Source: Saururus chinensis (taxonomy: Eukaryota > Streptophyta > Magnoliopsida > Piperales > Saururaceae). From it: a DNA stretch of 64,000 bases. The DNA is taken from contig CP141140.1 of assembly GCA_035235625.1 (NCBI GenBank), forward strand, positions 17,318,685 through 17,382,684. The letters are read 5' to 3'. Shown here one piece after another: positions 1-13,304 of the stretch (position 1 is the first letter of the stretch; each line of letters starts with the position of its first letter). Made by a program: the position numbers and the translations under genes. The notes beneath the pieces are model-generated. The model was not told the origin of the DNA. It saw only the letters and a list, made by a program, of their open reading frames with translations, and searched no databases.

Positions 1-1206
1 TAGGCCCACCTAACGAAAATTTTGCTTGGATGAGCAACTCATAAGCGTCTTATTTGATTGTGCAACTCAAGTTTTTCTTGATAAGAACTATCTATGGTTA
101 AGGAACACTTCAGCTGGCTATCTTCACGATGAACCCAGGCAATTGTTCTTTTTTTTCCAACTTGTGCTTAATAACAAGTGGGAAATACAGAAAGAAAGAG
201 ATTAAGTAATTATGGCATCTTCTTTGCTTGTTGGAGATGATTATTCTTCATATGTTGATTTTATCAATTGAAAGTGCAGTCCCTAGTGTGGTGAAGAAGA
301 AGCCACTTTACTTCTGATTTGATGAAAGCATGCTCATCTGGGCATAAAGCTGGGCAACTTGAGAATGCATCTCCTTTTCTGACTTTGATTAGTACCCCTA
401 GCTCCTAGGCAAAAAAGCTTGAGATAGTTCACACTTGTAAGCCTATTTGTATATCAAAGTGGGTACCATGCATGCGTGTGTAATTCTTGAAAAAGGAACA
501 ATAGGTAATGAGAATTGAGAAGAATGAAAGAAGAGGATGTCCTTTTTAGTTTGGCAAATCGCCATGGATTCGAAAGACTGTTGTCCAAGATTTCTCGATG
601 ACTTTGTTAGAAATGTGTTTGCTACTGTTGAGCCTCTTTGAGATCTCTCTGAGCCAAAAAATAAAATTGCTATAGCCATGCGAAGGTGGCAGCAATGGAT
701 TGACGCATCTCCAAACACTTTCTAATCCATTTGCATCGCATGTTATTTTCTGTCAGCAAGTAGCCAATTGGCTTGCCTTCTTTGTGGCTTCTAACAAAGA
801 GGATACAACTCCGATTAGTATCCATGAGGTCTGGCGTATTCTATAAGTTCCTTAACATTAGGGTGTTGGTCGTTGGGTGTCATTTGTCTACAAAAGATTA
901 GCAGCTGAACTATCACTTTTGTTTGATATAAAAACCCTTAGCCGATTGTAGTTGCTTAGACTTGTTCAACCTAGACCCATAACTTTTGAGTTGGTACCCT
1001 TAACCCTTTCATAATCGCTCAGTGAAAGAAAATTTCATACTCTATATTCTCATCCTAGAGTGTGCTGAAAGAAATTGAGAAACTTTTGTTTAACAAAGTC
1101 ATAATTTGCCTATATATAAGTTTTGGTTTGAAAATAAAATTTTCAGTTCTTGTAATAATAGGTGATTAACCATATCTATTATTATGGGTGGGTTGGGTCC
1201 ACTCTT
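1..1206. other. anonymous intergenic DNA
   Basis: No gene recognised. The longest open frame (443-718, minus, 91 codons) has no motif I know and no codon pattern that sets it apart. The DNA is AT-rich with no clear terminal repeats. Confidence 0.5.
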
Positions 1207-1249
1207 CATAGTCTATTATAATTAAGATTTAATTATTAAGATTTTAATT

Positions 1250-2600
1250 TAGCCGCGACCCACGCTGAGAAGGCACCCTCTTACCTTCACCATTGTTCCA
1301 TCCACGGTTGCACATACTATTAAACTCGCATTCCCTCGTGCCAACGCCTCTATAATCTTTGGCTCTGGCCACGCCTCCTCCGTCCGACCACTTCCGGACT
1401 CCTTTGCACTTTGGCATTCAGTGTTTGCAGTTTCCTCCTCTGCCCTCTTCCTGCGATTAATGACTTTGTGGAGTCCCTCCTTGCAGAGGATGATGAGTTT
1501 CCACTTTCCAGATACTTTCTTGGGATCTTATATGGACCCATACATAGTGAGCTTCAGGGATTTATAAACTATACCCAGAACCAGGTTTGACATGGTCCCA
1601 CGACAAGTTGCACGTTATGTTCCGCATCTACTTCTGAGGTTCCCAATGGGATTGGCTCGCTTTACTTTCACGTGTGGCATCTGTATGTGCCTTCTACTAC
1701 TTCTGTGTAAGGGTATTTACGGACGGAAATGGATGTAGACAAAAGGTTATCTGTGTCTGTCTGTCATTTAAATAACTCTTATCTATATCCGTCTGTGTCT
1801 GCCCTAGTCTATATTATATTTTGTCCAAGTCCGTCCACTATAGACATGCACAAATATTTCAACATCTAAATTTTTTTTTCAATTCAAATTTTTTAGCACT
1901 TTTATAACATGCAAAAGTTGTTTTAATATGTTATATAAATATTAGGTCTATGTTTTTAAGTTATTTAATACATATGTAATATATTAAGATTATCCTAATA
2001 TGCTATATAAGTTATAAATTTATATTTTCAAATTGTCTAGTACCTATGTAGTATGTTAGTACTATTCTAACATGGTACATCAATACTAAATTCATATTTT
2101 TAAGTAGTCAAGTACCTATGTAACATGTTAGGACTATCCTAAGATGCTACATAGGAATTGAATTCTATTTTTTTTCTAATAATTAGTAATAATTACTACT
2201 ATATTTAAGAGAATATTAAGTAAGAGTGGCAGACACAGACGTCTGCGGACACGGATAAGGGTATGTCCGTGTCCGTGGCTCCCTATTAGTGCGGACCAAA
2301 AACTTTGTCCGTGTCTATATCCGTGTCTGACCCGAACAAAAAAACTGTTCAATCTATATAAAAATGGACGCGAACATGAACGGGCATACGGACAATAAAT
2401 GTCCATGAACATCCCTACTTCTGTGGTATCTGTCCATGTACATTAGTTATGGGTTAGAGTCCTGTTTTTCTCAGCAACTTCTATTTGGGTTTTAAGGCCC
2501 TTAGCGCATGTACGGTTGAGCTTACTCGCCTTTTCACTGCAAAATTCAAAGACTATCTTAAGGATGAGTTGGAAGAGAGTGAGGTAGAATATTATGACCC
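1250..2600 (+). other. degenerate coding-like fragment split by a MITE
   Basis: Bases 1250-1699 and 2426-2600 are more GC-balanced than their surroundings and read as one broken unit once the MITE at 1708-2417 is removed. Stops and frame changes occur throughout and I do not recognise the protein. The unit lies between two similar AT-rich stretches (1207-1250 and 2609-2652). It may be an old transposon-borne or retroposed gene fragment. The function is unknown. Confidence 0.35.
1708..2417. mobile_element. hAT-type MITE, 710 bp
   Basis: The ends are imperfect inverted repeats: TAAGGGTATTTACGG on the left and, reading inward, TAGGGATGTTCATGG on the right. It is flanked by a perfect 8-bp direct repeat CTTCTGTG (1700-1707 and 2418-2425). 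An 8-bp duplication with short TIRs is the hAT hallmark. The interior is rich in GTCCGTGTC-type subrepeats and has no coding capacity. A second copy lies at 29360-32257. Confidence 0.88.
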
Positions 2601-3164
2601 ACATTTTTATAGTTTATTATAATTAAAATTTAATTATTAATAATAATATTTAAAAATAATTAAGAATTTATTTTTATTAGACTTAGGCTAATATTAAAAG
2701 CTCATTCTAATTAATAGTTCTATGGATTAAGATTCTTATTTATAGTATAAAGGCTATGCCTTAATTAGTTATTAAAAAATAATGAAACACTAGTTGCTTT
2801 AATTTAAGCATATTCAGCCCTAATCCTTCTCCTTCTTTCCCCTTTCTTTTTAATTTTCTAAGTGTAGCTACAAAGAACGAGATCCCAGAAACTTTATTAG
2901 AATTTTTAAATGGTGAACGCTAGCAGAGAAACTGGTATTAGTGAACGACCCAGACCTGGATCCAAATCCAGACCTAACCATCTGGAGTGGGTGCCAAGCA
3001 CCTGTTGCCATTCCGCTAACCTTGCAACGGACTTCGATGGCGATAATTTACCACTTAAGTATTACTTTTTGCTCCTTATTGACAATCCGACGAGCTGCTG
3101 ATGGAAGAGCTATCCAATAATATAATGCTGCAACATGGTGCAAAACATTCAAACACATAACAAG

Positions 3165-5397
3165 TGTAACCAATAATTATCATCAGTCATCTGCACATAA
3201 GCAAGTTCCATCTTTGAAATGATGAAAACAATTACAATCTCGCACAACAATCTTTCTCTGTGTAATCAATGATATGAACTTGGTAGCAGTGTAACAGTGT
3301 CCACAAACATATGGGTTTTTGAAAATGTGAATTTGTGTCTTTGGAGGCGTACTAATTTTCCAAAAGTTATGGCCCAGCCTCTTGCTGTTCTAATAAAAAG
3401 TATCTTCCTTTTTATCCTCCTCCACATCAACACAAAATTACAATCCAGCCCATAACCAGGGCTCTTCATCTTAGCTAACAAGGATCCTAATTCCATATAA
3501 ATATTTTCAGTTTTCCGGTATCAAAAACAAGAATCTTATTGCTTACCCCAATTGAACTCCATCCAGGAATCTTTTTCAGCCGCTTATTCTTTGCCAATGA
3601 CTTCACATTGTCCACTTCCCTCCACTGTCCTCCACTGTCCAACTTTTGCATATACGTCTGAAAATAGAACATAGTAACGTACATTCTCTGCATCAATTTC
3701 AAATAATTGCCTTGAAGCTATAGCACCTAATTTAACATTGCCATATATTTTGCAAGCACCGAAGAGAGCACCCCATACATCAGCATCAGGCTCTACAGGC
3801 ATACTGCCCATCAATTTACAAGCAGTATCTAGGTGACCTGCCCTATCAAGTAAATCCACCACACAGGCATAGTGTTTTACACGAGGTTCAATTCCATATA
3901 TTTTACTGATCATGTGAAAGTGATGCTGACCCTCCTCAACTAGACCTGCATGGCTACAAGCAGATAAAAGGGAGACAAATGTGATATGGTCGGGTTTGAT
4001 ATATTCTTCCAAAATATGCTGAAACAGCTTAGGTGAGTTTTAACCATACCCACGAATTCCGTGACCCAATATATAGACATTCCATGGAAATGAGCCGCTT
4101 CTTGGAAACACTTCAAAGAAACAAACATTGTGCTTCAATCAACCTCCCACATTTTGCATACATGTCAATGAGACAAGTGCCTACAAACACATCTGACTGC
4201 AAGATTATGTTGATAGTCCTACCATGAATGAATGCACCTTGCTGCAAGGCTCCTATATGCAAGAAAGCATGCAGGACACTAACAAGTATCCGTTGATATT
4301 CAATAAATATGTCTTGCTTATGTATCAGGTGATAAAGGTCAATCTCACTGGCACACCTATTTTGTGCAAAGCCAGTGATCAAAGTATTCCAAGATGTTAT
4401 ATCTTTGACCGGAATCCCACCAAATACATTCTGGGCATAATCAATGTGAACTAATTTCGCATAAAAATCAACAAGAGCATTACTGAAAAAGATGTCATCC
4501 TAAGCATTTAATAGCTACCAATTAAGCAGCAATATGCAGCAAGCTCATGACGTTTAAAACATCAGAGTCCACTTTCTTTCATCCCAGCAAAATTATGAAG
4601 AGCAGTTAAGGGAGTGAATTTTGTTCGTAAGTAGCAAGCATTCCATGTTACCAAATCTCTAACCTCCATCGTCAAAATTTGAACGTGCCTCACCTGTTTA
4701 ACCCAGTTTCGCATACATACTAATCAAAGTGCTAGAGACAAAAAGATCAATATCCAATGCGCATTTGATAATATAAAAATGTATTAACTTCCTGATCAAA
4801 GATCATTTAATGGTGCACAGATAGGCAAAATACTTGAGACAGTAACCGAGACCATCCTCACCCCTTCCAAATTCATCACCTCAAACACGGCAAGTGCTTC
4901 TGCTGCCCTTCCATTTTGACGAAACCCAGAAATTATTGTTCCACAATCTGAAATCTCTAATCAGCATTCCGTCAAACATTTTCCTAGCGTCGTCCACAAC
5001 CGTACTCTACAACGCATAAGCAGAAAAGAGGCCCCAACATAGACATCAAGATCAAACCTAATTTCAGAATTCGGCAATGAATCTGTTTGCCCTCTCTTAG
5101 CACCTCAACAGGACTTTTAAACAAGAGTCTGTACTCGGTACTAGCAGTCCATGGCTTCCAGGGAAAGCCCTTTTTCCTGCGCGGATATGATGGAGTTCCA
5201 AGAGAAAATATTTTTTTTTAGAAATTTGATCGAATACATGGCGGGATTAGCCGATGTCGCCAAAGTCCGGTAAAGACAAAAGATTTTGGTGGCGAAAAGA
5301 ATGTTTTGTGCCCGACACACAAGACAAGGAGCAAGGGAATGGAGGGGCTTGACCAGGGAATTTGGTTCAAGAGCGGAAGAGGAGGTTGAAATCCATG
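3165..5397 (-). pseudogene. inverted decayed copy of the EMB2758-like DYW-PPR gene
   Basis: Read on the minus strand, this is a near full-length relative of the intact PPR gene at 45692-48013. It contains recognisable pieces of the same protein, for example PDHITFVSLLSACSHAGLVEEG and PGWSSIGVSNKI, in the same order. Frameshifts, stops and deletions break it: the longest frame (3584-4012) covers only 142 residues, and the DYW end near 3200-3500 is scrambled. Similarity continues past the stop to about 2905 and past the start to about 5500, including an upstream out-of-frame ATG at 5414-5416. It is therefore a genomic segment copy, not a spliced transcript of the ORF alone. The PPR gene has no introns, so retroposition cannot be excluded from gene structure; the shared upstream DNA argues against it. 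Confidence 0.92.
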
Positions 5398-5819
5398 ATG
5401 TAGAGCTTACTTTCATGGCGAGCTGAGAGATGAGTCGGGATGTTTGAAGCTGGCGGTTGCAGGGAGGTCGAGGCGTGGAAAATGGCGCGAGACAAGGTTG
5501 TTGGCTGGTTCAAATTCGCCACATGATGGGCAGGCCAGGGAAAGTTTTTCTTTTTATCTTTGAAAATTTTTTAGACGTAGGGGAGCGTTTGGCAAATAAT
5601 TTTAAGTAGAAAAATAATAGATTAGTATTAAAATCGATTTTTAAAAAAAAATAAAAAAGAAAGAAGTTTGGTTTAAATTTTAGGGGTTATAGGAAAATTC
5701 ATGTACAAGATTTGTCTGAGATTAAGATTAAAGCAAAATCTTGCAAATTAGGTTTGGTTGCAAGAGTTTTTAAATGTAGAGAATTTCATGTTTTGTAGTT
5801 GTTTCTTATTTTTTTAACT

Positions 5820-6010
5820 TAATACTCTCTCCATTTCATATTAATAGCTCCATTTAAGAAAAATAGTAATTTTGTTGAATGCTAGGACTCATGTCTAAGA
5901 AAATAAGAAATAAGCTTTTAAAATACTCAATTAATTAAATTGAGCAAAATGGAGCTGCTTATATGGGATAATTTTTTTTTCCGAAATAGAGCCATTAATA
6001 TAAGATAGAT
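5820..6010. mobile_element. MITE of the TTAATAGCTCCATTT family
   Basis: The left end reads CTCTCTCCATTTCATATT then AATAGCTCCATTT. The right end carries the complement (AGAGCCATTAATAT). Related copies occur at 41590-41697, 43016-43123, 43171-43372 and 59975-60076. It is small, non-coding and has long imperfect inverted repeats. Confidence 0.6.
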
Positions 6011-6252
6011 AAATATTATAATAATCCTTTTTCAACTAATTTATAAATTACCAAGGAGCCTTCCTATGACCATCTTAAGAAAGTTATTTTTTCCTAACAT
6101 GGTTTTGGCTTTGGCTTTGGTCATTAATTGCTATCTCATTTGATTTGGAGTTGAGAAACATAATCACATTTCCTGCTACTACATAGTACATATATATTCA
6201 CAAAAATCACCTTACAAAGGAAGGCCAAGTTTACCATTGTGTTTACATAATA

Positions 6253-6488
6253 CTCCATTATTCCTTCTGAAAAAGTATCCCATTTAAAAAAATAATTTGT
6301 CCCAAAATAAGTATCTAATTTGCTTAGTTACCAACCACTTTTTCCTCTCCTATGTAGTTTTTATGTATATTTTATTTAAAATACCTTTTATTGGATTTTT
6401 TTACATGTAGATAAAGAAAAGGTAATTTTGAAAAGCTTAAATATTTAACTTTTTCAAAACATGAGACTTATTTCAGGCTAGAGGGAGT
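6253..6488. mobile_element. Stowaway-like MITE
   Basis: CTCCATTATTCC at the left is the imperfect inverted complement of GGCTAGAGGGAG at the right, with TA on both sides. The inner parts keep the pattern 'AAGTATCCCATTT ... AAACATGAGACTTATTT'. A TA target and CTCCCT-type ends fit Tc1/mariner-derived Stowaway elements. Confidence 0.7.
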
Positions 6489-7378
6489 AATATAAGATTC
6501 CCATGGTTGAGGAGTGCTAATTGCCCTCTTCTCTCCTTCTCTGGCATTTCCTCCTATCTCTTTCCTCCAATTAATGGCTTCAGGAGTTCTCTATCTACCA
6601 TCTCCTCCCAACAACACTCCCTTACCTCCTACCCCAACTTTGTTAGCACCCATGGTTTTTATTCTTTGTAGCCCTGCCACCATCGTTCATTTCTACCTCC
6701 GCCTTAATGAATATGTGAGTTTATGTATTTTTTAATCAATAAATTAAATTACATGTGATTTAGCATATATGGTTAAATGTCCCACAAAAATTTGAAGTTG
6801 ATGATATCCTTAGTTTTTGTTAGAGAAAGTCAAATCATGGGGTTATGCACAAATTTAGCCATTATTAAGGTGGTTATGAACTTTGTAAAAAAAATAATTA
6901 ATCTAGCCGATGTAGCAGTTTGGCGCTGGCTATAAACTTTTTTTTTTTTAATATTTTGGCAATATGTGAAGGTTTTCATAATTTAAAGGTGTTATGTACA
7001 TGTTTACCATAATTCAAGGGGAGTAAATATAGTTTGCCCTAATTTATTAAAGTCATGTTAATGTGTGCTTGCCATATATGTGTTCGGTGCATGTCATCTA
7101 CACGATTACAATCATGTGGACATATTAAAAGTGCAAAAAAACCTATTTGCCCCTTAAGTCTCTGAATCATAATCCTATGACTCCCAAGCGCCCATATAGG
7201 CACACGTGAGCTTGAGTGCTTGTTAATATTGAAAAATATAGTTTGAACCCATATAATAATCCTTATTAGTTTCGGTTAAGTAAATTTAGTCCACTAAAGC
7301 TCAAAGTAAAAACAGAGTAAATGAACATTGGTGACATTGTTGGAATAATTAATATCATTTTTATCCTTTCCAAAATTG
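6489..7378. other. intergenic, no gene recognised
   Basis: A 73-codon frame at 6514-6735 (proline/leucine-rich) is the only coding-like stretch. It has no recognisable motif and runs through low-complexity CT-rich DNA. TGTTGGAATAATT at about 7336 resembles the start of a copia-type LTR, but the matching right copy is absent or deleted. Confidence 0.4.
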
Positions 7379-8055
7379 GATAAGAATAATTCTTAATGGA
7401 TCAAGGGATCCTATTTGGAAGGTTTTTCCCGAGATACATTTTCGTTGTATGTGCATGTGTCTCATTGAGCTATGTGTACGTCCTTTTAGTGTATATGAAG
7501 GTGTCTCCTTAAAATTTGGTCGTACTCTTTCATATTCTATATAAGTTGATCTTTTGTGTGCACTCAATAGGGGATGTTTACGGATTTTCTCTATAAAATG
7601 TATATGTGTCCATTGAGTAAAACAAAGTTCTTTTCGTCGTGAGTTATTGTTGGAGTGTTTCCAATAAGCAGCAACAAATCATTTCATCATGAGAGATAGA
7701 TGTCTGTTTGTCCCAAAACACCTATAAAGAGAACATATATGTCTCAAGAAGATAGCCTAGTTAGACTCGATTTTTTTTTTCAAATTTATTACTCATCCTT
7801 ATTATATATTTAATCTTTTTTTAATTTATTTTATATATACCGTTTTGATTTTTTTAAAAAAAATTGTGGTTGGTGTCATGCTAATTCGCTAAAGTCAGCA
7901 ATAACCACATAACTGCGACCCAGCCCGAACTCGAGCACGCCATTCATTAGGTGTCTAGTCTAGAGCCCCTTGCGGCTTTAGTTGCCCCGGCCCGAGTCTG
8001 AACTCTGAAGTATGTTGAAGCATTGGCAGTGATGTAGAGTACATCGAACCTAATC
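7379..8055 (+). repeat. direct repeat A (left), about 0.68 kb
   Basis: It matches bases 18398-18790 joined to 22818-23172 (repeat B) at high identity, starting at ATAAGAAT and ending at GTACATCGAA. Copy A lacks the Harbinger element present in B: the unoccupied site TTAGACTC is at 7761-7768. A and B could be the LTRs of one old element whose interior is 8056-18397. However, I could not place TG/CA ends and a target duplication on both, so the identity is open. Confidence 0.7.
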
Positions 8056-8162
8056 AAAAACATACATCGCTCTCAACAGAGTATCAGACATCTGGTATTC
8101 TATACAGCACCTAGGCAACATCCCGTAGGATAAACATCATAGCAAGACACAAGAAATGCTTA

Positions 8163-8990
8163 GTCGACTCATTATCAACTAGCACAAATCCGAAACTTAA
8201 TCCACAGAAACTCTCAGGTCTCAAACTCACCACGCTGTCATTAGCTTTTCTTATAATTTAAATTTGAATTAAGTAAGTTATGCGGTACAATTATGCCATA
8301 AAAACTCACAGTGCTCGACTAATCAAACTAAAGTTGACCCCGATTTAAACCCTAGTTCATCAAGGCAACAAACTTTCACTTAACCTGTCCAAGTCACAAC
8401 ATAGCTCACCGTACACAAATCCTTACATATTCACACAATCTTTGTCATCCACCTTACGACCAAAACATCTTACTTGGCATCATCAAATTGAGCTCCTCAT
8501 AGCATATCCCTGTTATCACCCTTTTACTTAATACCTCACTTATTATGCTTACTTTTCACTTCATAATTTGTACGTTATGCCGACTCATTATCGGCTAGTT
8601 CAAACACTAAACTTAATCCGTTGAACCCTCAGGTCACTCACAACGCTATCATTAGCTTTTCTTGTAATTTAAGTTTAAATTAAGTAAGTTATGCAGTACA
8701 ATTATGCCATAAAAACTCACAGTGTTCGACTGATCAAACTGAAGTTGAGCCCGATTTAAACCCTAGTTCATCAGGGCAACAGACTTCACTTAACCCATCC
8801 AAGTCATAGCATAGCTCACCATACATAAATCCTTATGTATTCATACAATCTTTGTCATCCACCTTACAACAAAAACATCTTACTCAGCATCATCAAATTG
8901 AGCTCCTCATAGCAAATCCCTATTATCACCCTCTTACTTAATACCTCACTTATTATGCTTACTTTTCACTTCATAATTTGTACGTTATGC
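8163..8990. repeat. tandem duplication, 2 x about 415 bp
   Basis: 8163-8579 and 8580-8990 are successive copies that share ACTCATTATC, TTATGC(G/A)GTACAATTATG and CTTCATAATTTGTACGTTATGC at the same spacing. No coding capacity. It is probably part of the older transposon interior between repeats A and B. Confidence 0.8.
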
Positions 8991-11083
8991 TTGTACAATT
9001 ATGCACGCTCTTACTGTCTAATAAACCCTCATAAGGTTCCAAGCCTAAGTCCTCTTACTTGTACTCTTACTTACCGAACCCATAGCGTATGCTCCAAACC
9101 AAACCAAACCAATCCGCTCCACTCCTCGCCTATCAAACTTACATCTATCATCTTTTATCATACACTTACACATCCATATCCCCAACCAACTCTATACCAA
9201 ACCCTCTATCACCTCTTACCATTCTTCACCCATACTTCTGCCCACACACACAGTCCACATATGTAACTTACTAACAGACTTGCCAATCATAACTAGCACA
9301 TACATATTCTGCATACATCAACCATACTTAGCACATATATTCCACATACATCAACCATACTTACAACTCATATGCATGCCATATGTATCTAAACATACTA
9401 TATAATCATGCTTATGTGCACATCATGCAATCCTAGCATGCTACTACTCATTCAAAGCATGTTATCATGAAATTACGAGTTCAAAGCTCCCCTACCTCGT
9501 AATCATGATATTTGATGGCAAGCATACGATGGTGGCAATGTCGGTGGCAGAGTTGGCGGCCAAAAGCATTTCCTAGCCGAGAGAGCTGTTGTCCCGAGGT
9601 TTTACGAAGCGCCGGAAGCAATCATGGCCAAACGGGGTGTCAGAAGTCAATGCGACAAAATCCATGATCCACGGCGGCACACTATCGGCGGCCAGGAGAA
9701 AGGTCCTGCCAACGAGTGGCATGTGCGACCAAAATTCGACGGTGTACTAAATGAAGGTCGATCGACAGCTGAGAAATACTTGTCGGCCATAAGAAGTTGA
9801 AATTGGCCGTAGATAGCACCCAACAACGTCGATGTTGAGTTTATAAGGGCCCACATAAGGGCAGAGGGTGGAGGACTCTGGTGTCCACTCCATTCGGTGG
9901 TCAAGCCATCTAATGGTCAGACGGCATAAAAGAGACGCATAAACCCTAAACTGCACGGGTGGCTACATGCACACACAGCCAAAGGGAGGGGGAGAGAGCT
10001 GGACAGAAAAGGCCCATGGTTCGGAAGGGGTGGTAGGGCCATGCCCATGGGTGGTGACTAATAAGATGGCCTTTGTCGTTGTTGTGCCGAGGTAGGCCGA
10101 CTAAAGGCCAATCGACGTCTGGCGGGGGTAAGACGGTAAAAGGGCAATACATGGCACTCTCTATAGTGCGGTCATACACATAATTGGCAGGGGGAACCTG
10201 GCTCATGCCAAAAGAAGAGGGGTAGTGTCATGCTAGGGCAGCCAACTATCTCCAGGTCAAGACCCGCCAAACTAAGGTGGTCCAAAGGGTGTTCAACATC
10301 CAAGGATGCTACGGTGGCCCAAAACGGGCAGAAAACCCATGGGGCATAGGGAGGAGCAAGGGTTACCAGTGGCTCTAGCTGGCTCCGTCATGGCCCTAGC
10401 GGCTAGGAGGAGCTATCTCCGGCTAGAGGTGACAGCCAAAGGCAATGTCGACTTGCCGATCAGACAATAAGGAGAGGAAGAGCTACCAGCTTGGTTTATC
10501 TTGATGGAACAGTACAATTGGGAGAGGCAATTCTGGTTTAGACTAAGCGGAGGAGGCCAGAAAATGTTCAGGGCAGTGGAGCTTAGCTGAGGCGACGACC
10601 TTGTCATCGCTAGGCCAAGGCTAGCCGACCTAAGGTTGGCTCTCATTGGCGCGTCCTCAATTTTTGTCACAAATAGAACAAGGGAAGGGAAGGGTATGGG
10701 AAAAGGAGAGAATGAAGCCGAGGAGACCAAACCAGGTGAAGTTGGACCAGGTGGGGTGGTCCTCTGACTTCGCCGGGCCAAGTCGGAGCTGCTGCAGAAT
10801 TAAAAACAAGAGGGAGCAAAATAGGGGCAAAGCCGAAAGTACAAGGGGGAAGCCGGCGGGGCTTGCCAGGGATGGCGGCCTTGCCATCATTGGCCCAAGG
10901 CCGGTCGGACGGAGGCTAGTCGGAGCCCATTGTCTGTAGCCGGTGACGTTCCAGTCAAAAAATAGGAGAGAGAGAGAGAGAATAAGGGAGGGCAAACCGA
11001 CGCAGAGCTGGGGAAGTCGAACCGGGGTTGGGGCGGCGCCAAGAAGGAGGCCTTGTCATTGCTTGACCGTCGCGAGGTCGAGG
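8991..11083. other. older repeat DNA, GC-rich toward the right, interrupted
   Basis: C-rich then GC-rich sequence without a recognisable protein. Overlapping frames up to 122 codons on both strands (for example 10413-10781 and 10657-10995, both minus) reflect base composition. The unit is cut by the solo LTR at 11089 and resumes at 18049-18397, as the CCGGA/CCGGG duplication shows. It looks like part of an old LTR or leader region of another retroelement. Confidence 0.45.
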
Positions 11084-12165
11084 CCGGATGTAAGATCCCT
11101 GATCTTAAACCGGTTTTTGGTTTTCTTTAATTATCGGTTATCGTGAGGTTAACACATTTTTTGATTTATTCGGGGATTTCGTGAATAAGTAGTGTTTATA
11201 AAGGTTTTAAATAAAATCAACTTTAAGATTAGTGATTTTAAAACAAATGTGAATTTTTGGGATTTTTCAAAATTTTTATTATTTTTTTGAAAATTAGGGT
11301 TTTGGTGGGACCCCTGTGGGCCCTACCGATGAAATTTTGATTTTTGTGTTAAATGAACCTAGACATCTACTTAAGGTCGTACAAAAAAATTTAGAATTTT
11401 ATTAGGCTTAATTAGTGCTTAAATTTGTAAAATACCCATTTTTAGCCTACTTTTTCTATTTACACCCCATAACTTACCCATGCATACCCCAACCCTAGCT
11501 ATTCTGAGCCATTTCTATTTTTGGGAATAGGCTAAAGAAGGAGGTCTGGCCTAATCCCCACTTAGGCCCGAATTAGAAGACGATTAAGGTAAGTCTACTC
11601 TAATCAAGTACTAAACCCTAGTTTTCTTCTTAATCTCTTCCAAATCTACTATTTTCCCCATGTTTCAATTCGTTTTAGACCTCAAAAGCTATTGATTTGT
11701 GTTTTACTACAAACCCTAGTGTTTAAAATTCGATTTTTATGTTTAACAAACCCTAGATCTAAGTTTTAATTAGGGATTTCTTTGGTAAATCGATTTTGAA
11801 TGGAGTTTAATTCAAACTCAATGTGTTTGTAAGGTTTTCAAGGAGGGTGACTCTCAAAACTGAGCTTAATCAAGTGCTAAGGTAATGGGTCTTCAAAATC
11901 TCAGTTTATCCATGGTAAAACTCTTGATTTTTGGGCTTATTTCGAATGGAGTTACTTGATTTGGTGTGTTAATGACATAATTAGAAAATGGAAGTATTTA
12001 ATCCCGATTTCTTAGGGTTTTGTATTATTATGATATGGTTTGATATTCTGGAAGTCATGTAGGACTTTTGATGATGATTAGGGTGCTAGATGTGGATTTG
12101 AAGTGTTATCAATGGTGTTTCGGTTTGGATTTACGAAAGGAAGAAGATGACCAGTTCTGCCTTGT

Positions 12166-12345
12166 TGGTGTTCGAACGGCCCTCCTGGGCGTTCGAACAG
12201 CAACACTGTCGGAATGACAGGTTTTCAGTTCAACCGATCGAACGGCCTGCAGGGCGTTCAAATGGCCAAACTGCAAATTTCAAAATTTCCCGTTTAACCG
12301 ATCGAATTGCCTGAAGGGCATTCGAACAGCTACACAATAGAATGG
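12166..12345 (+). repeat. paired GATCGAACGGC / TTCGAACGGC blocks (LTR copy 1)
   Basis: Three successive pairs of the type CGATCGAACGGCC-TGCAGG-GCGTTC. Each pair is joined by a GGCCNNCNNGGGC-like palindromic centre. Equivalent blocks lie in copies 2-4 at 15116-15217, 20246-20350 and 39125-39225. Confidence 0.7.
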
Positions 12346-13304
12346 TGTTCTAATGCATGATATTTATTTTGATGATTCCACTTTAGCTTGCCAATTTCAT
12401 ATGAATGTGGAGTGTCTTAAGCTATGTTATGCTACTGGAAGGGTATGCTATTAAGGTTATGGAGTTGATATATATGCTTAGAGATTTGTGGAATGACTTA
12501 TGGTTTGTGGCATAATGTTGGAGTTGTCATCTTGAAATTGTGAATAGTTGATTCCTCATGGTTAAGCATATTTTCAGTAGAACTACAACCTATTATTGGA
12601 TTGATTTGACATGATAGAATGTGGTTAGTTGATGTGTGGACGTTGGTAAATGCCATGACTCAAGGATGAAATGAATAATCTTATATATGTTTAGCCTTTG
12701 TGGTTGAGTTTTCATTTGAGTTATGATTTCAATGGTTTTTCTCCTATGATTTCCACTTGAATTTATGTTTAGATGGTAATTCACATGTGTAGTGTGGTAT
12801 TGAGTTTAATTTCAAGCATGTTGACATGCATTGTGTGAAATGCTTCTACTAGTTACACACACATGTGGGGGTTAAATGATGATGTTGAAGCTTGATATTG
12901 TGATTATGTATGATGCATTAGGGGCTAGTGAGAGCACTTTATCATGGGTTAGGATTCATGTATGCTTTGCCCACGTATGTACCATGCTGCATGCATCATG
13001 AAAATGAATTTCCAATTGAGGCTTCATCGTGGTTAATCGAATTTGACCGATTGGATGCAATGTGATGAAATTGTGTGCCGGATTGATCGGTCATGGATTA
13101 ATTGCAAATTGATTGGTCCGATGGGACATGTTTTGATTTGAGTTCCTGTGTGGAATGAGTGCACTCCCCGGGTTGAGTCTAGTTAAATGGAGTTAAGTAG
13201 GGATGAGTTGTGTACTTGTCTTGCGGATTGAGATTATTTATGATTCGCTGGACCCTGAGAATCCAGCTGGTTTGTCCATGTGCACCGGCTTACTAGGTGT
13301 AGTT

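Noticed and set aside
7379..8079. Calling repeat A a copia 5' LTR with a tRNA-Met primer site
   Set aside because: The TGTTGG start and GTATCAGA site are suggestive, but repeat B lacks the matching start and no duplication was found; left as an unassigned direct repeat.
9647..11146. Many overlapping frames up to 122 codons on both strands
   Set aside because: GC-rich transposon DNA with few stops in any frame; no motif, no consistent codon bias.
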